A stretch of DNA of 64,000 nucleotides from Polyangiaceae bacterium. Lineage in GTDB: Bacteria > Myxococcota_A > Polyangia > Polyangiales > Polyangiaceae. The notes under the pieces were generated by a model. That model was not told the DNA's origin, did no database searches, and worked only from the letters and a program-made list of their open reading frames with translations. The stretch lies in assembly GCA_016712345.1 (NCBI GenBank), contig JADJRH010000011.1, forward strand, positions 3,348,001-3,412,000. Reading direction: 5' to 3'. The position numbers and the translations under genes were made by a program. Within the stretch, counting starts at the first letter, position 1. Each line of letters opens with the position of its first letter. Below are positions 43,342-51,985 of the stretch, piece after piece.

Positions 43342-43365
43342 GCGTGTTGGGCGCGCCCAACACGC
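43342..43365. repeat. 24-bp perfect palindrome
   Basis: Arms GCGTGTTGGGCG and CGCCCAACACGC with no spacer. It lies in the ~350-bp gap between the divergent genes at 43173 and 43528, so it could be an operator or a cruciform-forming site. Confidence 0.7.
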
Positions 43366-43527
43366 GCGCCCCCAAACGCCGTGCTCGCAGGCTGCGCGCG
43401 GCGCGGGGGCGCCCCGCCGTCGCGCGAAGCACCCTTATGCGCCCGCCGCCCCCGCGCCGCGCGATCGCAAAAAATACCACGCACAATTCTGCCTTCTCAC
43501 GACGCCCTTGCTACGATCGCCGCGCGC

Positions 43528-45972
43528 ATGACGCAGGCTTTGCCCCAACGGCGACTCGAACGCCCTCAGCCTCCCGCGGCTGCCCCGACCGAGGGCGGAC
43601 CGAGCGACGCGCCGCGGCTTCGACTTTCGGCGGCGCGCGGCACGTTGGGCCTCGAACTCGACGAACCTTTCGTCGCGCGGCCCGTGCGCCTCGTCGCGCT
43701 CACGCTCACGTTCCCGAACATTCGCTTCCCCATCGACCTGACAGGCGGCGTGACTCGCTTTCGCCATCGGCGCGGCGCGCTCGCGCGGCTTGTGGTGGAT
43801 GTGAGCGCCTCGGAACTCGCTTCGTGGGTGGCCCCCAAGCTGCGCGGGTTGCTGGGTGCGGGCACGCCGGAGGTGTGGCTGGCGCCGATGGAGGGGGGGT
43901 TCGCCGTCGGCTTGGCCGACGGCGAAGCCGCCCTGGCCTTTGATGTGCTCATTGTGCCGCGCGCCTCGGGAGTGACGCTCACCACCGAGCGAGCGCGCGG
44001 CATCGGGCTTGGGGGAGGGCCGCCGCAAGCGCTCGCTCTGCGAGCGCTTGCGGCGGCCCTCCGCGGCGTTTCCACAATTCAAGGCGGTTGCGTACACATC
44101 GCCGACGCGGCGGCGCGCGTGCTTTGTGATGTGCTTCCCGCTGCGGGGGCGCGTGCACCGGCCACTTCGGGCGTTGTGTGGGATGTGCCGCGCGCCGCGG
44201 GCGATCGTTTGGAGCTGGAAGCGCAGATGGATGTGCCGCCGGCCGCGCTGCCGGATCGGTTGGTGCGCGCCGCCGAAACGCTTCTTCTTGCGGCGGAAGC
44301 CGACGATGCGGCGTACCGGGGCGACTTTGACAGCGCGCGCGATGCGTACCTTTCGGCGTTGGAACGGGCGCCGCGGCATCCCGAGATCTCGGAACGCTTG
44401 GCCTGGCTCGATACGGTCGCGGGCGAGCGCGCCGAAGCGGCGCTTTCCACGCTGATTGATGTGACGCCGGCGGTGGACGCGGGCCTTCTCGGCGCGGAGT
44501 TGCTTGCCGCTGTGGGCGATGTGGAGGGTGCGCGCGGCGCGCTGGCGCGCGCCGCGCGCGCCGAACCTTTCAGTCCTCTCGCGGCGCGGGCGTGGATGCG
44601 CGGCGCGGCGCTCGCGGACGAAGTCCGCGAGCGCCGCGCCGCCCTCGACGAAGCAGTGGCGCGCGCACCCGCTTTTGGGCTTCTTAGGTGGGCTCGGCTC
44701 ACGGCGCGTTTGCAAGCGGCCGACCCGGCGGGCGCGCTCGCCGACGCCGAGCACCTTGAGGCGGCGGCGCGCGGGGCGCGGATGCGGCACGACGTGGCGC
44801 GGCGCGCGGCGCGGGCCTTTCTTGCGGAGGGCTTCGTTCGCGAGGCGCACAAGCTGTTTGAACGGGCGCTTCGCTATGTGCCCGACGATGCCGAGGCGGT
44901 GACGGGGCTGGCCCGCACGTTCGCGGCGCAGGGTTCGCCGCGCCGGGCGCTGGAGCTGTATACACGGGCGCTCACATTGGCGGAGCGCGCGGCGAGCCCA
45001 ACGAGCGCGGTGGCGATTGATCTCGCCAAGGCGCTTGTGGACGTGGCGCACGATCGGCCGGCGGCGATCGCTCGGGTGCGCACGGTGCCGGCCGACGCGC
45101 CCGAGGCCGCCGAGGCGCGGCTTCTCGAAGCGCGGTGGCGCGCCGAACTGGGCGACCTGGCGGGCGCTGGCTTGGCGATTGGGCGGCTTCGGGACCACGC
45201 GGAGCGCGATCCGCTGGCGGGCACGGCGGCCGCGGCGCCCGGAAGTGAAGCGGCGGCGCGGGCCGAAGGGCTGGCGGCGTTGCTTTTTGAAGCGGCACTC
45301 ATCGACGAACGGCAGCGCGACGACTTGGCGGGCGCGCAGCGGGATCTGGCGTTGGCGCTTCGGCTGGCGCCTCGAAACGGGCGCATCGGGGCGGCGTTTC
45401 GCCGGGTTGCGCGGGCGCACACGGAGCGCGCCGGGGCCGGGGCGAGCGTCGCGGCGGCGCCGGCTATGCCGGCGCCGCCGCGACGCTCGCACGCAATGGT
45501 TCGCGGGGCGCCCTCGCCTGACATGCACGGGGCGCCCTCGCCTGACATGCACCGGGCGCCCTCGCCTGACATGCACCGGGCGCCCTCGCCGCAGGTTCGG
45601 CCTGAACCTCCCCCCCTCGACACGCTCGACGAGGACGAAAACGAAAACGACTTCACGGAGACGCGAAGCCCCGAGTCGGTGCGCGCCGAGGACGAAGCGC
45701 TGGCGGAGCGTCTTTCGGAAAAACTGCGGGCGGCGCCCCACGATCGCGACGTGGTGGCGGCTCTGTGTGACGTGCTTGAGCGGTTGGAGCGCGATCTGGA
45801 GCTGTTTGCGCTTTTGTCGGCACGGATGGATGAAGGTTCCGACGATGAGCGTGAATGGCTCGGGCCGCGCCGCGCGGCCGTGCTTGCACGGCTCGCGCGG
45901 CGCGCCCGTTCCGCGGGCAACGCGTCCGAGGCGGAGTTGTACGAAATGATGCTCGCCGCCGAGTCAGGCTGA
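43528..45972 (+). CDS. Large TPR protein
   Basis: The start is ATG 43528; the frame open to 43072 overlaps the divergent neighbour. The 814-aa product has a ~200-residue N-terminal domain with strands (RPVRLVALTLTFPNIRFPIDL-type; fragment ALTLTFPNIRFPID). Ala-rich TPR helix pairs then run from ~250 to ~630 (AYRGDFDSARDAYLSALERA, AVTGLARTFAAQGSPRRALEL). Residues ~650-690 hold four tandem copies of an octapeptide (GAPSPDMH/RAPSPDMH), encoded by 24-bp repeats at about 45507-45595. An acidic segment (DEDENENDF) and a final TPR-like part follow. No signal peptide, so cytoplasmic. Strong codon bias to GCG/CGC. Probably a scaffold; partner unknown. Confidence 0.75.
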   Translation: MTQALPQRRLERPQPPAAAPTEGGPSDAPRLRLSAARGTLGLELDEPFVARPVRLVALTLTFPNIRFPIDLTGGVTRFRHRRGALARLVVDVSASELASWVAPKLRGLLGAGTPEVWLAPMEGGFAVGLADGEAALAFDVLIVPRASGVTLTTERARGIGLGGGPPQALALRALAAALRGVSTIQGGCVHIADAAARVLCDVLPAAGARAPATSGVVWDVPRAAGDRLELEAQMDVPPAALPDRLVRAAETLLLAAEADDAAYRGDFDSARDAYLSALERAPRHPEISERLAWLDTVAGERAEAALSTLIDVTPAVDAGLLGAELLAAVGDVEGARGALARAARAEPFSPLAARAWMRGAALADEVRERRAALDEAVARAPAFGLLRWARLTARLQAADPAGALADAEHLEAAARGARMRHDVARRAARAFLAEGFVREAHKLFERALRYVPDDAEAVTGLARTFAAQGSPRRALELYTRALTLAERAASPTSAVAIDLAKALVDVAHDRPAAIARVRTVPADAPEAAEARLLEARWRAELGDLAGAGLAIGRLRDHAERDPLAGTAAAAPGSEAAARAEGLAALLFEAALIDERQRDDLAGAQRDLALALRLAPRNGRIGAAFRRVARAHTERAGAGASVAAAPAMPAPPRRSHAMVRGAPSPDMHGAPSPDMHRAPSPDMHRAPSPQVRPEPPPLDTLDEDENENDFTETRSPESVRAEDEALAERLSEKLRAAPHDRDVVAALCDVLERLERDLELFALLSARMDEGSDDEREWLGPRRAAVLARLARRARSAGNASEAELYEMMLAAESG

Positions 45973-46002
45973 GGTTGTCTCGACGGGCGAGCGTCACGGT
46001 TG

Positions 46003-46133
46003 GTGTCTTCTTGACACCAGCGGCCGGGAGCCCTTGGTGACACTCGCGGTGCAGCCCGGCGGCGACAGGTGTCTTCTTGACACCAGCGACCGGGCGCCTC
46101 GGTGATACTCACAGTGCGGCCCGGCAGCGCGCA
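46003..46133 (+). repeat. Two tandem ~66-bp units with a GGTGTC/GACACC dyad
   Basis: The units start at about 46003 and 46069. Each begins GGTGTCTTCTTGACACCAGCG, in which GGTGTC and GACACC pair around TTCTT, and continues with GGGAGCCCTTGGTGACACTC or its diverged form. The pair directly follows the TPR gene stop, so it may act as a transcription terminator or binding site. Confidence 0.65.
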
Positions 46134-46212
46134 CCTGCCCAGTCACTCGACCGGTGCCCAATGCGTTCCAGCACGGCGATCGGCATGGCCGCCCCCTGAG
46201 CGAGCGAGACGG

Positions 46213-46305
46213 TGTGTACACAAACTTGTATGGGGGCGCAGCGCGGGCAGCCTTTAAGGAACGATGCGTACACAATTGCGTACACGAATGAGTACACACG
46301 GCGAG
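46213..46305. other. Cluster of four GTACAC-type words
   Basis: TGTGTACACA (~46213), GCGTACACA (~46267), GCGTACACG (~46279) and GAGTACACA (~46290) fall within 90 bases in the gap between the TPR and PilZ genes. The same word is common elsewhere in the window but is rarely so dense. Confidence 0.4.
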
Positions 46306-46365
46306 GGGAGCGATTTGGGGGCGGCGCGCGAGCTTTTGCGAGCGCGGGTGGGGGCAACTGCCGCC

Positions 46366-46797
46366 TCAGTGGCCGGATTTGCCGAGAAGTGCCGCTTGGC
46401 GCGCGGCGACGGCTTTGATTTGCTCTTCGAGTTCGTTGAGCGGATTGTCAAAGTGAACCGCGATGCTGAACGGCCAAAGCCCGGCGGTGGCCGGGTCGCG
46501 ACGTTCGTGGCGCACGACTTTGCCGCTGACTGCGTGCAGCGTTTCATCGCCGACGATGTAGAGGTTGAGGGTCACTTGATCGCCGACTTGTACGCGCGCC
46601 CCGGTGAGGAGCAACGCGCCGGAAACACTGAGATCGCGAATGACGGCGGTGCGAGCGCCGTTCCATCGTTCCATCTGAATTTCGGCGGCGAAACAGGCAA
46701 GGTGGCGCGTACCCGCGCGGCGTTCACTGCCTGGGCTGGAGTCCACTGAGTCGGCCGACGGATCGGCTGCGTCCGCGTTTTTTTTCCCGGTGGCCAT
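46366..46797 (-). CDS. PilZ-domain protein (c-di-GMP-binding type)
   Basis: I choose ATG 46797 (MATGKKNAD); the frame to 47112 is not convincing. The 143-aa product has ERRAGTRHLACFAAEIQM near residue 25, with the RxxxR-type arginines of the PilZ c-di-GMP switch, then VIRDLSVSGALLLTGARVQVGDQV (fragment RDLSVSGALLLTG), the D/N-x-S-x-x-G motif. The two motifs are in the correct order and spacing. PilZ proteins respond to cyclic di-GMP in motility and envelope control, and the genome has type IV pilus genes. The C-terminal ~25 residues are helical (NELEEQIKAVAARQAAL). Confidence 0.82.
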   Translation of the reverse strand: MATGKKNADAADPSADSVDSSPGSERRAGTRHLACFAAEIQMERWNGARTAVIRDLSVSGALLLTGARVQVGDQVTLNLYIVGDETLHAVSGKVVRHERRDPATAGLWPFSIAVHFDNPLNELEEQIKAVAARQAALLGKSGH

Positions 46798-47294
46798 AGG
46801 TATTTCGTACGGAAAATTGCGCCCGGTGACAAGTACGAGCGGCGCCTTTGAGGGCGCGGCGGACAGGAAAGGTCCACCCGAAACAGTTTTTTCTCGAAGC
46901 GCTGCACGCGCGCTCATGTGCACACGCGCAGGCATTTGCGAATGTGCCGGAAAAGGGGCGGCGGGGCAATTTCTCGGCAACGCGAAGAGGACAAAGCCCT
47001 CCGCGCCCGGATCGCTGTTGCGACGCCGTGTGGGGGGCACGATCGCGCCGTGACGCTGGACGACATCACGCAGCCGGTTGAACGCGGACCGAAGAGCAAG
47101 GAATCTACCCATGGGAAGGATTCGGAGTATTGATACAACGTTCCGTCGAACAACCTGACAACCATCTACCCATCAACGATCAACTCAGCTTTCAGCGACC
47201 TTATGAGGGGACGGAGAACAGAGGTAAGGTCAAAAAGCTTGACATGCGGAAACTGTTTGCGGTTCTGTCTGCCGAGATGGAGAGCGACAGCAAC
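46798..47294. other. ~500-bp stretch without a convincing gene
   Basis: Frames here on both strands are not protein-like. If the PilZ gene uses an earlier start, its N-terminus would extend into this stretch. The Septu ATPase start may also lie earlier than I chose (47247 or 47280). I see no repeats and no clear promoter. Confidence 0.3.
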
Positions 47295-48749
47295 ATGACC
47301 AGCCCGCGCTTGGCAAAGATCTCGCTCGATGGAATTGGCCCATTTCAAGGCGCCACGTTTGAGCCGATTCCGGCGGCGGGTCGTGGCGAGCTGGTGCTTT
47401 TTGAAGGGCCAAACGGGTGCGGGAAGACAACCCTGCTCGAAGCGATCGCTGTCTTGGTGGGCGCGGCGGGGAAGTCCTTTGGGTGGGAGTCGGACTGGGT
47501 GTCTCGGTCAGCGGAAGAAAACCACAAGGAACGCCTCCGGTTTCTGGGTCAAACGCCGGTGCCGGGAGGTCTCCTGCCCACCGTACCTCCGGTCACAGCA
47601 TTTCTTCGCCGATTGAGGGGAGGAGGCGCGGGCGCAGATCTGGAATTTGATACGGGGGGTGTTGCCTTTTCGAGTGCCGCAGCGAGCGAGGTAAAGTGGC
47701 GAACGGCACCGATTTCCGAGGTAAAAGAATTTCAAGAATGCGCGGCGACCAATACTCCCACAAGCTGGGCGGTGTTTTCGTATAGGGGTAGTGTTTCCAC
47801 GGCAAAGGTAGAAACAGAGGGCCCAAAGCGAATCGAGCGGCCGTTGCTGCGCGGAGTACTTTCGTTTGGGGAGCTATTTCCAGCTTCGGATGACTTGGGT
47901 CAGATTCTTGTCAACTTGTACTTTGATCAACTTCATGCGTTGAGTTCTGCGGAGCGGGTAAAGGGCACCGCACAGGAGAACGAGTTTCGCGCCGCAGCGG
48001 CGGCGCATCAGGCCGCTTTGGATCGAATTCCGCGGGCGCTTTCAGAACTTCTCGATCGACAAGTAACAATCGACTTTCAATTCAGGCAACGCCCACCCGA
48101 GGTTCGATTGGATGGTCAGATCGTCCCGCTCGATTTGCTGGGGGAAGGATTTCGTCGGACGATCGCCTGGGTTTCCGATTTGTGTACACGACTTGAAATG
48201 ACGCCTTGGAAGGACACAAGCCGATCTCCTTTTGATCAGGACTTTTGGCTACTCCTGGACGAGATCGACCAGAGTCTGCATCCGCGCCTTCAGGTGCATA
48301 TTCTCCCCACCTTGCGTCGGCTCTTTCCAAACGCTCGCATCTATGCGACGACGCACTCGCCTTTCGTTGTGGCTTCGGCTCCGGATGGGTGCGTTTTTCC
48401 AATTCGTCCCAACCCGTCGAACCATCTGGTTGAAGGGCGGGTAGCACCTGTAAAACTTGGGACGGGCCATTCTCTGACCTGGACGATTGAAGAAGTTTTC
48501 GACGTTCCATCCGCGTTTGTCGACGAGGCCACGATTGAGCGGCTGAAGAAGCACAAAGAAGCGGTAGACAAGTTACGTCATGGAGAGCTGGGTGGGTTTG
48601 ACTGGGCTGCGTTTGCCGCGCTGCGCGCCCCACTGATTGAGGCGGAAGGTGACGGGCGAGCGATCGTGATGTTAACGGAGCACAGGATCCGGGCGCTGAT
48701 CGATGAACATTTGGCAAACTTTGCGGTGAGTACCCGTGAAAAAGCTTGA
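47295..48749 (+). CDS. ptuA: Septu-type ATPase PtuA
   Basis: The start is ATG 47295 (MTSPRLAKISL) with GGAGAG upstream; in-frame ATGs exist at 47130, 47244 and 47277. The 484-aa product has Walker A FEGPNGCGKTTLLEAIAVL at ~35-50. It then has a variable middle and, near 340, EGFRRTIAWVSDL. Walker B with LLLDEIDQSLHPRLQVHILP is near 360-380, and RIYATTHSPFVVAS near 395, the switch His of ABC/AAA defence ATPases. The last 14 bases overlap the HNH gene, which identifies the pair as a Septu system: PtuA senses or controls and PtuB cuts. Cytoplasmic. Confidence 0.85.
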   Translation: MTSPRLAKISLDGIGPFQGATFEPIPAAGRGELVLFEGPNGCGKTTLLEAIAVLVGAAGKSFGWESDWVSRSAEENHKERLRFLGQTPVPGGLLPTVPPVTAFLRRLRGGGAGADLEFDTGGVAFSSAAASEVKWRTAPISEVKEFQECAATNTPTSWAVFSYRGSVSTAKVETEGPKRIERPLLRGVLSFGELFPASDDLGQILVNLYFDQLHALSSAERVKGTAQENEFRAAAAAHQAALDRIPRALSELLDRQVTIDFQFRQRPPEVRLDGQIVPLDLLGEGFRRTIAWVSDLCTRLEMTPWKDTSRSPFDQDFWLLLDEIDQSLHPRLQVHILPTLRRLFPNARIYATTHSPFVVASAPDGCVFPIRPNPSNHLVEGRVAPVKLGTGHSLTWTIEEVFDVPSAFVDEATIERLKKHKEAVDKLRHGELGGFDWAAFAALRAPLIEAEGDGRAIVMLTEHRIRALIDEHLANFAVSTREKA

Positions 48750-49359
48750 CCGGCAGAAGCCTCCGGCTTTTTGGAGCGATCGGATTTGCCAATGGGTAGA
48801 TCTATGGGCACAAGGTGAACCCGCCGGCAACAAGCTTCACGACTGGCAAACAGAGGGGTTGACGCTTGCCAGGTGGTTTCACGAAACCGTGCGCCCTTTG
48901 GGTGAAGGCCACTATTGCGCATACTGTGATGGTCTGTTGGGTGCGCAGTCGCCGGAGACGATCGACCACTGGGTTCCTCAAGAAAAATGCCGCGCACTCG
49001 CTCTGTGGTGGGGCAATCTCTTTCCGGCTTGTGTTGGTTGCCAACAATCGAAAGGTACACACTGGTCGATTGGGTGGCTTCGGCCGGATGTGGATAACGT
49101 GGAGGAGCTGATTGTTTGCAACTTTGAGGGAAAGTTGGAACCTGCTTACGGGTTGGATAACAATCTAACAGGCCGTATTCAAGACACCATCAACGGGCTG
49201 GGCCTTAACCGCAGAGGGCTTGTTGAAGAGCGCCGGAGGATCCTCATGGATCTGACTCGCCTCTATCAAAAGGGGGTACTTTCCACTGACGAAATCGCCG
49301 AGCAGCTCGCCCAGGGCTCTTATCGATTTCTACTGGCGACAGTCGGGGCCGCGGGCTAA
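48736..49359 (+). CDS. ptuB: Septu-type HNH nuclease PtuB
   Basis: The 207-aa product starts at GTG 48736, overlapping the ptuA stop by 14 bases. Its N-terminus carries RQKPPAFWSDR. The HNH core reads YCAYCDGLLGAQSPETIDHW (~residues 60-80), VPQEKC, and WWGNLFPACVGCQQSKGTHW (~100-118), i.e. CxxC, then D-H, then N-...-CxxC. This is the zinc-stabilised HNH of the PtuB/TIGR02646 type. The C-terminal helices (RRGLVEERRRILMDLTRLY) are typical of the family. Coupled translation with ptuA supports a Septu defence pair. Confidence 0.88.
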   Translation: MKKLDRQKPPAFWSDRICQWVDLWAQGEPAGNKLHDWQTEGLTLARWFHETVRPLGEGHYCAYCDGLLGAQSPETIDHWVPQEKCRALALWWGNLFPACVGCQQSKGTHWSIGWLRPDVDNVEELIVCNFEGKLEPAYGLDNNLTGRIQDTINGLGLNRRGLVEERRRILMDLTRLYQKGVLSTDEIAEQLAQGSYRFLLATVGAAG

Positions 49360-49462
49360 TCCGGCAGGCGGTTGACAGTTCGATTTCGCCGTCTACCCGC
49401 CTTTTGCACCCCGGTAGATTCAATCCTTGCTCCCGGCACGATGTCAGGGCAATCTCCTCGCC

Positions 49463-50632
49463 ATGACTGATTTCGCCGCGCGGCGTTCCGCTGTTTCGAG
49501 CCCTCCGCCGCCGTTTGAAAATGAGGTGGATCTGACGGCGGTGGCACGGGTGGCGGTGGTGGAGATTGAGGCGAGTCCGTGCGCGGTGGTGGCAACGGCG
49601 GTGCGCAAAAACGGGCGGTTTCGGTGGGGCGCGGGGGCGTTTGGGCGCCTTTCGTTTAGTCCTGTTGCGTCGGCGGTGAGTACGCATTCGCCGTTTGACT
49701 TGGCGTCGGTGACGAAGCCGTTCACGGCGCTTTCGCTGGCGAGGCTTGAAAAAAAGGGGATGTTGAGTCGAAAGGAGCGGCTTGGAGAGGTGGTGCCTGA
49801 GTTGGCTGACACGTTTGCGGGGAGGTTGCCGCTGGACTTGTTGGCGTCGCACAGGGCGGGGCTTGATGGGCATCGGCCGCTTTATGCGCCGCTGGTGACA
49901 GGTGAACGGGTAGATCGAGCAAAAGCGCTTGAAATTGCGGCAAGCGCGCGACGGGTAGAGGTGGTGGGGGATGTTCCCGACGAGGGGTATCCGGCGGTGT
50001 ATAGTGACTTGGGTTACCTGTTGTTGGGAGAGGCGATCGCTCGGCGAGCAGGTCGGTTGATAGACGAAGTGGTGTTGGAAGAGGTGGTGGGGCCGCTCGG
50101 GCTTTGGGTAGGTTCAGCCCGTCAGTTGTCGGCCTCCCAGTCTGATTTTGACGACAAAGTCGCCCCGACAGAAGAAGTGGAATGGAGAGGCGGGGTCATC
50201 CGAGGTTGTGTACACGACGAAAACGCTTGGGCGATGGCGGGGCGTGGATCGTGCGGGCACGCAGGGCTTTTTGGGGATGCGCGGAGTGTTGTGCTGTTGG
50301 GTGCGGCGATTTTGGAGGCGTTGAAAGGGGAGCGACCTGACTGGTTGGCGGCGGAAGACTTGGAGCCGGTGTTGCGGCCTCGGCCCAACGGATCACACCT
50401 GGCGGGCTTTGACAGTCGAACGGGGGAAACGCCTTCTTCCGGGCCGAAATTTGGGCCCAAGACGTTTGGGCATTTGGGGTTTACGGGGACAAGTTTGTGG
50501 ATTGATCCCGAGGCGGAGCGGGTGGGAGTGCTATTGACAAATAGGGTCCATCCCACGCGGGCGAAAGACGCGATTCGAAGAGCGCGGCCGGCGGTATACG
50601 AGCGGCTTGTCGACGCGATGGAAGGTCAATAA
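49463..50632 (+). CDS. Serine beta-lactamase-like hydrolase (class C/DD-peptidase family)
   Basis: The start is ATG 49463 (MTDFAARRS), the first one after the low-value upstream frame. The 389-aa product has the active-site motif FDLASVTKPFTALSLARLEK (S-V-T-K near residue 77), YSDLGYLLLGEAIARRAGRL near 180 (the Y-S-D variant of Y-x-N), and HLGFTGTSLWIDP near 335 (the H-x-G position of the KTG/HxG motif). No signal peptide is evident, so the protein may be cytoplasmic. The family includes esterases and DD-peptidases, so antibiotic resistance is not implied. Its 3' end overlaps the ADP-ribosylglycohydrolase gene by 7 bases. Confidence 0.85.
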   Translation: MTDFAARRSAVSSPPPPFENEVDLTAVARVAVVEIEASPCAVVATAVRKNGRFRWGAGAFGRLSFSPVASAVSTHSPFDLASVTKPFTALSLARLEKKGMLSRKERLGEVVPELADTFAGRLPLDLLASHRAGLDGHRPLYAPLVTGERVDRAKALEIAASARRVEVVGDVPDEGYPAVYSDLGYLLLGEAIARRAGRLIDEVVLEEVVGPLGLWVGSARQLSASQSDFDDKVAPTEEVEWRGGVIRGCVHDENAWAMAGRGSCGHAGLFGDARSVVLLGAAILEALKGERPDWLAAEDLEPVLRPRPNGSHLAGFDSRTGETPSSGPKFGPKTFGHLGFTGTSLWIDPEAERVGVLLTNRVHPTRAKDAIRRARPAVYERLVDAMEGQ

Positions 50633-51726
50633 GGCGGGGCGACGCGTCTGAATCCGTGCGCAAGGACAATCAGGAGAAATACAAAGTTTCGGATGGGTAG
50701 AGCGAGCAGCCGCGGTATGGTGCGAAACCATGCTTGGGGAGGTTGCGTTGGGGGCGATTGACCCTTGAGTGGGTAGACCGCCGCGAGTTGGTCGGCTATT
50801 TCAGTCAAACGATGGGTTGAAAGAGGCCAGTCGAGAATGTTGTCTACCCACGATTTGGGAATGGCCGACGCTCCGGCGGTTGCCCCCGCGAGTGCCCCGA
50901 CAATGGCTCCGGTGGTGTCGGCGTCCCCTCCGAGGGACACAACATTCTCTACCGCGGCGCGCACATCGCCGGGGGTTTTGAGCCAGCAAAAAAGCACGGC
51001 AGGAACGGTGTGGAGCATGTATCCTGTGACTCCTTTCTCAAAACCCATGAGGGTAGAAAACTGAGAAAGGGTGAGATTGTCTGACAGCGCGGTTTCCACT
51101 TTTTTGAGGGCGGATCGCAGCTCTTCGTTGCGTACACAAGACTCTACACTTTCCCAAAACTGCCCCGCATTGAGTGATGGACCGTGCTCAAGTCCGTGAG
51201 CGGCGGCGAGGGCGATCACCAGGGCGCCTTCTTGAGCGCGCGGATCGGTATGGGTGATTCGAGTGGAAACCTGAACGAATGGTAGAATTTTGTCAGGTTG
51301 GTTGGAAAGGAACGCGCCGAGAATGGGGGCGCGCATGGCAGGGCCGTTGCCTGCCGAAAAAACGCCGCTTTTGGCGGGTGGAAATCCAGCACACAACTTG
51401 ACGAGCGCGCGGAGGGTGGCCCACCCAAGGGCGACTGGTAAGGTTAGAAACCAGGCTCGGAGTCGCCACGCGAGCGAGCGGGTGAACGAGGTGATTTCGC
51501 CGCCGGAGTGGAGCAACGCGCGGGCAGTTAACGCGGCATGTTCGGTGTCGTCGCTCACCATGCCGCGACCTAAGAAAAAGCGGTGTTGAAGTGGAATTGG
51601 GCCGTAGAATAGGGCGGCGCGCCGGGGCGACAAACCTTCCCTGGGCAGACCGATTGAGTCGCCGACGGCGGAGCCGAGCAGGCAGCCTCGGAGGCGATCG
51701 CAAATCCGTTGTTCCGAAGGTGACAT
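50626..51726 (-). CDS. ADP-ribosylglycohydrolase-family protein
   Basis: The 366-aa product has RLRGCLLGSAVGDSIGLPREG at the start, FFLGRGMVSDDTEHAALTARA near residue 55 (the S-D-D-T metal-binding motif) and SLGGDADTTGAIVGALAGAT near 265 (the G-D-A-D-T motif). Together these are the binuclear metal site of DraG/ADP-ribosylglycohydrolases. It ends in a hydrophobic stretch (LLALPIRNFVFLLIVLAHGF), suggesting membrane association of the C-terminus, which is unusual for the family. Expected reaction: removal of ADP-ribose from proteins or nucleic acids. Transcribed toward the beta-lactamase-like gene. Confidence 0.85.
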   Translation of the reverse strand: MSPSEQRICDRLRGCLLGSAVGDSIGLPREGLSPRRAALFYGPIPLQHRFFLGRGMVSDDTEHAALTARALLHSGGEITSFTRSLAWRLRAWFLTLPVALGWATLRALVKLCAGFPPAKSGVFSAGNGPAMRAPILGAFLSNQPDKILPFVQVSTRITHTDPRAQEGALVIALAAAHGLEHGPSLNAGQFWESVESCVRNEELRSALKKVETALSDNLTLSQFSTLMGFEKGVTGYMLHTVPAVLFCWLKTPGDVRAAVENVVSLGGDADTTGAIVGALAGATAGASAIPKSWVDNILDWPLSTHRLTEIADQLAAVYPLKGQSPPTQPPQAWFRTIPRLLALPIRNFVFLLIVLAHGFRRVAPPY

Positions 51727-51985
51727 GGTAGAAACCTACCCTTCGATGGATGGTTTACTGTGGATGGTAGATTTGGAGGATGGTTGAGCCGTGGATACCC
51801 TTGCAAGTGGCAAGCCGGCGCAGTTTTCGGCGTTTCTTAAAGGTGATCGTTGGGCACGGAGGCTTGGCTTGCCATTTCGTCAGCGGCAGGGCGCTGAACC
51901 TGAAAAGGTGTCAACGCGAATTTGAAGAGAAGAGCGGACCGCGCGCTGGGTAGATGGAGGCGCGGTCCGTTTGGGGCGGGTCAGA

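Noticed and set aside
43435..45741. 768-aa minus-strand ORF opposite the TPR gene, and 44874-46112
   Set aside because: Shadow ORFs of a GC-rich gene; Arg/Pro/Ala-rich without domain features.
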